A stretch of 47,908 bases of DNA from an uncultured Bacteroidota bacterium (GTDB lineage: Bacteria; Bacteroidota; Bacteroidia; Chitinophagales; Chitinophagaceae), in the NCBI GenBank assembly GCA_903927185.1, contig CAIYLW010000103.1:1-47908 (forward strand). Reading direction: 5' to 3'. Below the pieces are notes generated by a model, which worked only from the letters and a program-made list of their open reading frames with translations, had not been told where the DNA came from and searched no databases. Shown here one piece after another: positions 23,515 through 31,307 of the stretch. Within the stretch, counting starts at the first letter, position 1. Each line of letters opens with the position of its first letter. The position numbers and the translations under genes are program-made.

Positions 23515-24549
23515 TTATGAAAATAGTGTTGGTCCTGCCCCACGCTGAACAACATCTCTGCCTAAGTGATTATATGCTTTTAAAGTTGCTTCCCTTCCCC
23601 TAGGTGTTCTTTGCAAGAATCCTTCTTGAATTAAAAATGGCTCATACACTTCTTCAATTGTACCAGACTCTTCTCCCACAGCTGTTGCTATTGTAGTAAG
23701 GCCTACAGGGCCACCCTTGAACTTGTCGATAATGGCTGCCAATATGCGATTATCCATTTCGTCCAACCCATGTTCATCTACATTTAAAGCTTTTAATGCG
23801 TGCTGAGTAATTCCAATATCAATAGTTCCATCATTCAATACTTGAGCAAAATCGCGAACTCTGCGCAACAACCCATTAGCAATACGAGGTGTGCCTCTAC
23901 TTCTTCTAGAGATCTCTCCAGCAGCATCAGAGCTAATTTCGGTGTTCAAAATAGCAGCACTTCTTTCTATAATCTTTTTTAAAGTTTCGGCATTGTAATA
24001 TTCCAAACGACTTTTAATGCCAAATCGCGATAACAAAGGAGCTGTTAGAAGTCCACTTCTAGTTGTTGCCCCAACCAAGGTAAAAGGGTTTAAATTAATT
24101 TGAATACTTCTTGCATTCGGACCAGAATCAATCATAATATCAATTCTAAAATCTTCCATTGCTGCATAGAGGTATTCTTCAACAACAGTACTTAATCGAT
24201 GAATCTCATCAATAAATAATACGTCATTGGGTTGCAAATTGGTTAATAAGCCTGCCAAATCGCCTGGTTTCTCAATAACCGGGCCTGATGTTTCTTTAAT
24301 ATTTACTCCCAATTCATTGGCTACAATTCTACTTAAAGTTGTTTTACCAAGACCCGGGGGGCCATGAAATAATACATGGTCCAAAGCCTCACCGCGAAGT
24401 TTAGCCGCTTTAATAAAGATGGTCAAATTCTCTATTAATTGTGGTTGACCAGAAAAATCATCGATCTCTTTTGGCCTGATCGTATTTTCGAACTCCTTAT
24501 CTGCTGGACTTAAATTTTCTGGAACATTATTTAAATTATCGTTAGCCAT
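23515..24549 (-). CDS. ruvB: Holliday junction branch-migration ATPase RuvB
   Basis: A 344-residue AAA+ motor that drives branch migration at Holliday junctions with RuvA. Motifs: [12 protein letters not shown] near the N-terminus, Walker [14 protein letters not shown], Walker [11 protein letters not shown], sensor 1 [19 protein letters not shown] with the arginine finger region, and the C-terminal winged-helix [20 protein letters not shown] 24547-24549 is chosen over an ATG three codons upstream because MANDN matches the usual short N-terminus. ruvA is not in the window; ruvC lies about 16 kb away. The gene starts about 50 bp from the divergent epimerase-like gene. Confidence 0.96.
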   Translation of the reverse strand: MANDNLNNVPENLSPADKEFENTIRPKEIDDFSGQPQLIENLTIFIKAAKLRGEALDHVLFHGPPGLGKTTLSRIVANELGVNIKETSGPVIEKPGDLAGLLTNLQPNDVLFIDEIHRLSTVVEEYLYAAMEDFRIDIMIDSGPNARSIQINLNPFTLVGATTRSGLLTAPLLSRFGIKSRLEYYNAETLKKIIERSAAILNTEISSDAAGEISRRSRGTPRIANGLLRRVRDFAQVLNDGTIDIGITQHALKALNVDEHGLDEMDNRILAAIIDKFKGGPVGLTTIATAVGEESGTIEEVYEPFLIQEGFLQRTPRGREATLKAYNHLGRDVVQRGAGPTLFS

Positions 24550-24601
24550 ACAATTCAAATCTACAAAATAGTATTAATCCATAGCTTTGATAAAAAATCT
24601 G

Positions 24602-25255
24602 ATGGCGCAAAAATCTGCATTATTACTTGGAGCAACGGGACTAACTGGCGGTCATTTGTTGTATTTATTGCTTGAATCAGAAGAATACCACACAATTTAT
24701 ATATATGTAAGAAGGACACTAGGTATACAAAATCCCAAGCTAAAAGAAATAATTATCGATTATAATAGCTATGAAGGAACAGTTGATGCCGATACCGTTT
24801 TCTGTTGTTTAGGCACCACCATTAAAATAGCCAAAACAAAAGAAGCCTTTAAAAAAGTAGATCAAGACTATCCGGTAAAAATTGCACAATTACAGTTTAA
24901 TGCTGGAAGCAAGCGTTTTCTTGTTATTAGTGCTATGGGGGCTGCATCAGATTCCCTATTTTTTTATAGTAGAGTTAAAGCAGAAATGGAAAAATTATTG
25001 AGTAATATTGGCTATCCAAAATTGTTCATTTTCAGACCAGCAATAATTACAGGAGAAAGAAATGAAAATCGTTCCGGAGAAAAAATCGCTACTGGAATTT
25101 TTGAAATACTTAATTATATATTAATAGGTCCATTAAAAAAATACCAATCTGTTTCAGCAAAAGCTATTGCATCTTGCATGCTTTCATATTCATGCAATAA
25201 CCAAGTGCATGGCAGAGTTATAATTAGTTCTGACCGAATCAAAGATTTCGAATAA
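24602..25255 (+). CDS. NAD(P)-binding short-chain / nucleoside-diphosphate-sugar epimerase-like protein
   Basis: A 217-residue atypical SDR of the NAD(P)H-binding (HTATIP2/YbjT-like) type. The dinucleotide motif is ALLLGATGLTGGHLLYLLL at about residues 6-24. VFCCLGTTIKIAKTKEAFKKVD (two parts: VFCCLGTTIKIAK, TKEAFKKVD) and VISAMGAASDSLFFYSRVKAEME with the Y-x3-K-like YSRVK are characteristic of the HTATIP2 group, as is LFIFRPAIITGER. The substrate is unknown. ATG 24602 is preferred over TTG 24587. A hairpin terminator follows the stop. Confidence 0.85.
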   Translation: MAQKSALLLGATGLTGGHLLYLLLESEEYHTIYIYVRRTLGIQNPKLKEIIIDYNSYEGTVDADTVFCCLGTTIKIAKTKEAFKKVDQDYPVKIAQLQFNAGSKRFLVISAMGAASDSLFFYSRVKAEMEKLLSNIGYPKLFIFRPAIITGERNENRSGEKIATGIFEILNYILIGPLKKYQSVSAKAIASCMLSYSCNNQVHGRVIISSDRIKDFE

Positions 25256-25258
25256 AAC

Positions 25259-25292
25259 AAAGAGCTCCTATTTAAAAAATAGAAGCTCTTTT
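25259..25292. terminator. Intrinsic terminator after the epimerase-like gene
   Basis: Stem AAAGAGCTCCTATT (25259-25272) with AATAGAAGCTCTTTT (25278-25292), one mismatch, followed by a short T-run. It lies between convergent genes. Confidence 0.75.
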
Positions 25293-25326
25293 AGTTTGGA
25301 ATAAACTTGCCATTACTCCATTTCCA

Positions 25327-25653
25327 TTATTCCCGACTGTTTTCATCGAGATCATCATGTTCATCGCCACCAAGACTGTAATAATTATTTTCTTCGTCTT
25401 CACTGCCAATTGCTTCATCGGCATCATCCAATTCTGAACCAGGGACATCTAGTGCAAAATCTCCGGTTTTATGGTCACCTATAATTTTAAGTACTGGATC
25501 TTCCGGTTCAATATTTATTTCTCTGGTACTTTTTCTAAAAATGTCTTCTTCAGGCGGATAAGACAACAAAATTGTTGGATCTGGCACTGGAACAATATTT
25601 TTTCCCATATTTTTTTTATAAAGTTCCAACAGATATACATTCACCAAATACAT
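25327..25653 (-). CDS. Small acidic protein of unknown function
   Basis: A 108-residue (or 93-residue, from ATG 25606-25608) protein with no family I recognise. The middle contains PDPTILLSYPPEEDIFRKS and INIEPEDPVLKII; the last 45 residues are strongly acidic (GSEDEEN, GDEHDDLDEN) with no Cys and few hydrophobics, suggesting disorder. There is no signal peptide or membrane span. It stands alone between an epimerase-like gene and the tricorn-like protease, convergent with the former. Coding status is supported by frame length and biased composition only. Another reading is a chaperone-like or charge-masking protein, but this is speculation. Confidence 0.6.
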   Translation of the reverse strand: MYLVNVYLLELYKKNMGKNIVPVPDPTILLSYPPEEDIFRKSTREINIEPEDPVLKIIGDHKTGDFALDVPGSELDDADEAIGSEDEENNYYSLGGDEHDDLDENSRE

Positions 25654-25717
25654 TTGTCATTTTAAAACTTACATCATTTACAGATTCTTAGAATCATTCA
25701 TTCTTTAATAATTATTT

Positions 25718-28700
25718 CTATTTAATTTGTTTCAATAATTCTTCTATTGCTTTATCTAATTGAGGATCACGTTTATTAACACGATCAACAAAATTCATCG
25801 GAACGGAAATATCCGGCTCAACTCCAGTCTTCTCAAGATCCTTACCTTCCAAAGTATAACATCCCCAACTAGGAAGCCTTACAAATGAACCATCTACCAA
25901 TCCTGCTCCACTTGTAAAAATGATCCACCTATAAGATGCGGTGCCAATAATTTTTCCAAGCTTTAGTGCTTTAAAGCCCTGTGCGGTCATTTCTGCATCG
26001 CTAAGCGACTGTTCATTGATAAGTAACACAATCGGCTTATCTGCAGGTGCAAAATTAGATTGATTGGTAAGCTTTCCTTCCCTATACTTCCATTGTAGAT
26101 AAGCTCGTTGGCTTAAAAATTTTAATACTTCATCATGTACATTACCCCCAGTATTATAACGTAAATCTAATATTAGAGCATCTTTTTTGTAAAAGTCGAT
26201 TGTCATATCAATCAGGAATTTTTCCAATTCCTCACCACCCATATTTTTCATACAATGATAGGCGATCCGTTTATTACTTTTTTCATCAACCTTTTGTTGA
26301 TTCTGATAAATCCATTCATCATAGGACCCTTCAAAAAGAGAAGATTGGGGATGTAATTTCAAATCAATCAACAAGCCATTTCGATTGAATTGCAATTTTA
26401 TTTCCTTATCAAGTGAAGGGCGACTAAAATAGTAATTTCTATCTATCTGCCTATTTACGATTTCATCATTTACTTTAACTAGTAAATCACCTTTCCGAAT
26501 ATCTAATTGTTTTTTATCCGCACTGCTATTACGCAGTATATAGCCTACTTTATATGGATCCTCATTTTCAAATACAATTCCTGTTTCCATAGTTTTGTTT
26601 GCAAGTTTCACTTGCTCTTCATCACCATTCGAACTAAATCCTTGATGCGATGAATTCAATTCACCTAACATATCTGCCAACAAAATTCTTAAGTCTGCCC
26701 GGTTATTTAAATAAGGTATGAAAACTTCATATTTTTTTCGAATAGCATGCCAGTCAATACCATGGAAATTTTCATCATAGTAATTCTGCTCTACTTTAGC
26801 CCAAGCCTCCTGAAAAATTTGAGTAAACTCTTCGGAAAGATTTCTACGAAAAGTGCTGCTAATAGCAATAGGATCAACTTTATTGGATTCCAGATTCAGT
26901 TTGTAAATATTTCCGTTGAATAGTACCAACGATTTGTCGGTACCTTCTGAATATTCAAAATTATTTGCATCAGCACCATTGATTCTTTCAGTTTTCGGGT
27001 TTTCAAATGGCTCTAAAACTGTTTTCCAAATTGCAGATTTTCCTTCTACATGATCGCTGGTATAAAGTAATGTGGTTTTGTCCCCTTTTTGCAAAACAGT
27101 CTGCAAATATTGGGATCCGAAATTTGGACCCATTTGCTCTATTCGCTCCATTATATTTTCAGCATCTATTTTAACTACAATAACAACTGAATCTTTTTTG
27201 GTACTATCCTTTTTCTCAGTTTTAAAAAGATCCATGTATTTATCGCTCTTAAATGGATCATCCAATTTTTCTAGTGGCAGTCGATAGATTCTGGGCTCTT
27301 GTAACCCAGTTGGATATGCCGGTTTGGTTCTACTAGAAATGAAATAAATATATTTCCCATCAGGCGACCATACAGGGTTTGCTTCTGTGATTCCAGAATT
27401 AGTGATGTTTGTTGTTTTATTATCTTTTATATGATGCACTAAGATATCCTGTTCAAAATTCCGAACGGCTGTAAAAACAACATACGCTTCATCGGGTGAG
27501 AAACTGGGATCTGAATTCTCGAAGGCCCAAATTTCATCTTTTACTAATGTAGCACTTTCAAAACTTTTCAAATCAAGTAGTCGAACTTCATCCCTGCCGC
27601 TTAGATAAACTGCTTTTGTTTTAGATTTATTTAAAGCAATGGAACGATTGTCTTTCCGGTCATTGGTAATAGGTTTCGCAGTATCAGATCTATCAGCTGA
27701 GATAGTATATAGATTAAGATAACCATGACTTGTTTCATTAAACAAAATGGTTTTATTATTTGCCAGCCATTTTACTTCCAAAGCTCTTTCTGCATTTCCT
27801 TTATTTAGTTGTTGAATAAATTTTCCTTCCAAATCGCTCACAAATAATTCACCCCTCGAACTAAAAGCTATTTTCTTACCATCAGGAGAAACGTCAAAAT
27901 TGGTAATATGGCCTTTTACGTCAAAATCCTTTTCAACAGGTAAGATATTATTTCGAATTGGGTTGATTTTTAGCTTTTCAGAATTTGAGGATGCTATATC
28001 ATAAATCCACAATTGATACCCTCTTTCAAAAACAACTTTACCTCCATTTGCATTAACGATTGGTGCTTTGATAGAATTAGGAAAGTTCGTTAACGCCTTT
28101 TTTTTACCATTATAAAAAGTATACAGATTATATTCTCCATTAGCCTCATCAGAAACAAAATAAATATTTCCTTTTGTATCAATTGAAACACCGAAATCTT
28201 TTCCTTCCCAATCAGTTAACTTATGGTATTCCTTTGTTTTTAAATTATATGATTGTATATCTGGATTAAATGGACCTTTATATCTTTTACGACTTAGTTG
28301 ATTACTGCTTTCCCAAGTGTCATTAAAAAATAGATCTCCAGTTAATGGATGCTCATAAACACCATGATCGTAAAGAAAGAAATGATCACCTAATAATCTT
28401 TCAGGAGTACCTCCATTAATTCCTATTTTATAAGTTGAAATCTCACCACTTCTATTTGAAGTAAAATAAATTGTGCTACTGTTCCAGCTCCAACTATTCA
28501 CTTCATCATTAGCACTATGAAAAGTTAACTGTTTGATCTCACCTCCAGAAAGGGGCATCAAATAAATATCTGCATTACCCATTTGCCTTCCGGTAAATGC
28601 AAGCCATTTCCCATCAGGCGAAATCCTTGGATTTGTTTCGTAACCCTGCATCGCAGTTAATCTGCTTGCGCCACCACCAATTGTGGAAGCTTTCCAAAGA

Positions 28701-28837
28701 TCCCCTTCAAAACTGAAAACAACAGTTTGTCCGTCAGGCGATAAGCAAGGATTTGAAAGGAAATAAGCTTCTTCATCCTGAGCATTCCCGTTAAGACTTA
28801 CTAAAAAAATAAAGCAGATAAAAAGTAATTTCTTCAT
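25718..28837 (-). CDS. Exported tricorn-like S41 protease with beta-propeller and PDZ domain
   Basis: A 1039-residue secreted protease. A Sec signal (about 1-19) precedes two WD40/TolB-like beta-propeller regions (about 20-530) with repeated SPDG turns (NPCLSPDGQ, NPRISPDGK, NFDVSPDGK, PVWSPDGKY). A linker follows, then a helical C1 domain (about 670-740), a PDZ domain (about 755-840, ending around the KGDLLVKVNDEIV segment) and an S41 peptidase core (about 850-1039) with LDLRYNTGGN, the Ser pair S944/S946 in EQSLSDAEM and GTASYRW. This is the standard tricorn homologue architecture. Tricorn enzymes degrade short peptides from larger proteases. A DPP4-like gene lies upstream on the same strand. 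Confidence 0.92.
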   Translation of the reverse strand: MKKLLFICFIFLVSLNGNAQDEEAYFLSNPCLSPDGQTVVFSFEGDLWKASTIGGGASRLTAMQGYETNPRISPDGKWLAFTGRQMGNADIYLMPLSGGEIKQLTFHSANDEVNSWSWNSSTIYFTSNRSGEISTYKIGINGGTPERLLGDHFFLYDHGVYEHPLTGDLFFNDTWESSNQLSRKRYKGPFNPDIQSYNLKTKEYHKLTDWEGKDFGVSIDTKGNIYFVSDEANGEYNLYTFYNGKKKALTNFPNSIKAPIVNANGGKVVFERGYQLWIYDIASSNSEKLKINPIRNNILPVEKDFDVKGHITNFDVSPDGKKIAFSSRGELFVSDLEGKFIQQLNKGNAERALEVKWLANNKTILFNETSHGYLNLYTISADRSDTAKPITNDRKDNRSIALNKSKTKAVYLSGRDEVRLLDLKSFESATLVKDEIWAFENSDPSFSPDEAYVVFTAVRNFEQDILVHHIKDNKTTNITNSGITEANPVWSPDGKYIYFISSRTKPAYPTGLQEPRIYRLPLEKLDDPFKSDKYMDLFKTEKKDSTKKDSVVIVVKIDAENIMERIEQMGPNFGSQYLQTVLQKGDKTTLLYTSDHVEGKSAIWKTVLEPFENPKTERINGADANNFEYSEGTDKSLVLFNGNIYKLNLESNKVDPIAISSTFRRNLSEEFTQIFQEAWAKVEQNYYDENFHGIDWHAIRKKYEVFIPYLNNRADLRILLADMLGELNSSHQGFSSNGDEEQVKLANKTMETGIVFENEDPYKVGYILRNSSADKKQLDIRKGDLLVKVNDEIVNRQIDRNYYFSRPSLDKEIKLQFNRNGLLIDLKLHPQSSLFEGSYDEWIYQNQQKVDEKSNKRIAYHCMKNMGGEELEKFLIDMTIDFYKKDALILDLRYNTGGNVHDEVLKFLSQRAYLQWKYREGKLTNQSNFAPADKPIVLLINEQSLSDAEMTAQGFKALKLGKIIGTASYRWIIFTSGAGLVDGSFVRLPSWGCYTLEGKDLEKTGVEPDISVPMNFVDRVNKRDPQLDKAIEELLKQIK

Positions 28838-28962
28838 TGATTTTAAATTATATTCTAATATAACAATAGAAATTATGATTCTTACAAAAATATTAGCTAC
28901 TTAAGATTACTGGATTAATAATGTTATTCCTATAAAATTTACTTTGATTAGAGGGTTTGAAC

Positions 28963-28996
28963 AACAAAAAGTCCCACTCGCGCAGAACTTTTTGTT
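28963..28996 (-). terminator. Probable terminator of the DPP4-like gene
   Basis: Perfect 10-bp arms AACAAAAAGT (28963-28972) and ACTTTTTGTT (28987-28996) with a GC-rich 14-nt loop, just downstream of the S9 gene stop at 29029 on the minus strand. T-run lies within the stem. Confidence 0.5.
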
Positions 28997-29028
28997 TTGA
29001 ATTTTGAATTTTTATTTTTTACTTTTTT

Positions 29029-31194
29029 TTATTTTAGTGCCCCTTTTGGAATTGATTTCTCTAATAGATATTTATAAATAAACTTGGTCTTCAAATTTGC
29101 AAAATGGGCTCCTTTGGCTCCACCCCATCCGTGACGACCACCTGGATATAACATAAACTCAAACTCTTTCCCTTTTTCTTCCAATGCATTTACAAATTGA
29201 ATACTATTCTGCATGTGTACATTGTCGTCCATGGTTCCATGCACTAATTGTAACACGCCTTTGAATTTGTCTACATAAGTTAACACACTACTTGTCTTAT
29301 ATCCTTGTGGATTTTCTTCAGGGGTATCCATGAATCGCTCTGTATAATGACTATCATACAAATGCCAGTCAACCACACTTCCACCTGCCATAGCATGGGT
29401 AAATACATCTGCACCATAAGTCAACGCGTAACAACTCATATATCCTCCATAACTAAAGCCAGTGATACAAACTTTAGTAGAATCTGCATGCCCATTTGCA
29501 ATAAACCATCTTGCCATGGTCTTATAATCTTCCATTTCCCAATAGCCAAGGTTGCGGTGCATATAGTTTACACCTACTTTCCCAAAATGTCCACTGGCAC
29601 GATGGTCAAATGCTACTTGAATTAATCCTTCTTCTGCATAGAACTGACGGTTTGCAGACCAGTTCCATCCATCCATTACTGTGCCCGCATTTGGTCCACC
29701 ATAAATACTAACCAATATGGGATATTTTTTATTAGGCTCCATATTCATGGGCCATGTTACCATTGCAGGTAAATCAAATAGTCCATCAGTGCTTTTTATG
29801 CGAATCAATTCAGATTTAGCAAGATTATATTTTTCTAACTCTGCAGATTTTGCATCTCCTAATTCTTTCAAGACTTTCCCTTTATTATCAAGCAAACTCA
29901 TTTTAGCAGGAGTTGACACATTGCTATAAGTAGTGATAAAATATTTACCCGTTGGAGATAGATTCACATTGTGATTGTAATCTCCAAAAGTTAATCTTTT
30001 AAAATCAGAACCCGTGAATTTAACACTGTATAAATCAGTCCTGGCCGTATTCTCGCGACTTCTTGCAGTGAAATAAACGGTACTGTTTTTCTCATCGATA
30101 TACTTAATACTAGTAACTGTAAATTCACCTGAAGTAATTGGATTTTTCAAAGAGCCATCGCTGTTATAGAGGTACAAATGATTCCATCCCGTTTTATCAC
30201 TTTGCATGATAAACTGAGAATTATTATTGATGAAATTAACTCTTCCACTTACGCGATCCTCAAGATCGATCCATGTTTTTTGTTTCTCGTCATAGATTTC
30301 ATTTTTCTTTCCTGTAGCTGGATCCACATCGTACATTTTCATATTATCCTGTCCGCGGTTCATCCAGTACACTAACAAATTACTAGTTCCTGGTTTCCAT
30401 ACTGGCCATCCAAAATATTGGTCATCTTTTTCATTGAAATCAGCCCATACAGTGGAGCCGCCTTCCGGATTAATAAATCCAATTTTCACTTCCGGATTTT
30501 TATCCCCTGCTTTAGGATATCTGGTTTCTTCTACAAAACCGTGAGTACCTTCACTATTATAAATTGGAAACATAGGAATCATACTTTCATCAAAATGCAT
30601 AAATGCCAATTGCTTGCTATCTGGTCTCCACCAAAAAGCTCGATACTTTGTTGGCCGTCCGAAAATCTCTTCAAAATACACCCAGCTAGCCCAACCGTTT
30701 AAAGTAGTATTAGTACCATCAGTAGTAAGTTGATTTTCTTGACCTGTGCTTATATTAACTGTGTATAGATTATTGTTTTTAGTATAAGCGACAAAATTAC
30801 TATCTGGAGAAAAAGTTGGATTCTTCTCTTCTGCTTTATCATTCGTCAACCTTTTTTCAACACCATTAACCTTGAAGAAAAGATCATTGTCTTTTACCAC
30901 AATTTGTTTTGAAGAAGCTGCAATAGTTAAACTAGTCCCTTCATTCCAATCAGAAATTTTTCCGGACTTTATATCTAATAAAAATTTCTTAAATGCCGAA
31001 TCTGGATGAACTTTCTGATTTAAGATCACGTGCTCATCATCCACCCATTTCACTACCTGGGGAATGCTATTTAAAAGATTCTTCGGTACTTTATTAGCAA
31101 GTAAATCCGATTGACTAAAATTAATTTTTTGAGCGCTTGACATTAGAGTTATTGAACCTACTAATGCAGTCAGCAATAAAAGTTTCCACTTCAT
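29029..31194 (-). CDS. Exported dipeptidyl-peptidase IV-like S9B peptidase
   Basis: A 721-residue secreted serine peptidase that removes X-Pro or X-Ala dipeptides from peptide N-termini. A Sec signal (about 1-21) precedes an eight-bladed DPPIV N-terminal propeller (about 30-460) with the Glu-containing helix WVYFEEIFGRPTKYRAFWW, the dipeptide-anchoring EE pair. The alpha/beta hydrolase domain carries S581 in GFSYGGYMS, D656 in GTMDDNVHMQ and H688 in GGRHGWGG, a complete triad. It lies about 190 bp upstream of the tricorn-like gene on the same strand. The combination suggests extracellular or periplasmic protein feeding. Confidence 0.94.
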   Translation of the reverse strand: MKWKLLLLTALVGSITLMSSAQKINFSQSDLLANKVPKNLLNSIPQVVKWVDDEHVILNQKVHPDSAFKKFLLDIKSGKISDWNEGTSLTIAASSKQIVVKDNDLFFKVNGVEKRLTNDKAEEKNPTFSPDSNFVAYTKNNNLYTVNISTGQENQLTTDGTNTTLNGWASWVYFEEIFGRPTKYRAFWWRPDSKQLAFMHFDESMIPMFPIYNSEGTHGFVEETRYPKAGDKNPEVKIGFINPEGGSTVWADFNEKDDQYFGWPVWKPGTSNLLVYWMNRGQDNMKMYDVDPATGKKNEIYDEKQKTWIDLEDRVSGRVNFINNNSQFIMQSDKTGWNHLYLYNSDGSLKNPITSGEFTVTSIKYIDEKNSTVYFTARSRENTARTDLYSVKFTGSDFKRLTFGDYNHNVNLSPTGKYFITTYSNVSTPAKMSLLDNKGKVLKELGDAKSAELEKYNLAKSELIRIKSTDGLFDLPAMVTWPMNMEPNKKYPILVSIYGGPNAGTVMDGWNWSANRQFYAEEGLIQVAFDHRASGHFGKVGVNYMHRNLGYWEMEDYKTMARWFIANGHADSTKVCITGFSYGGYMSCYALTYGADVFTHAMAGGSVVDWHLYDSHYTERFMDTPEENPQGYKTSSVLTYVDKFKGVLQLVHGTMDDNVHMQNSIQFVNALEEKGKEFEFMLYPGGRHGWGGAKGAHFANLKTKFIYKYLLEKSIPKGALK

Positions 31195-31259
31195 AGCATA
31201 AATTTTGATACAGCAATGTAATAAATGCAGGTGGGATTTGAGGGAATTTTACACAAACG

Positions 31260-31285
31260 AAAACTGCCCCTAATGGAGCAGTTTT
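31260..31285 (-). terminator. Probable intrinsic terminator after leuS
   Basis: Arms AAAACTGCCCC (31260-31270) and GGAGCAGTTTT (31275-31285) around TAAT with one mismatch, between the leuS stop (31308) and the S9 gene start (31194). On the minus strand it is followed by a weak T-rich tract. Confidence 0.6.
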
Positions 31286-31307
31286 TCTATATTAAATACT
31301 TTTGCAA

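Noticed and set aside
25649..25656. TACATTTG on the plus strand beside the small acidic gene
   Set aside because: It points toward the 3' end of the tricorn-like gene and away from the acidic gene on the minus strand, so it is not its promoter; likely chance.
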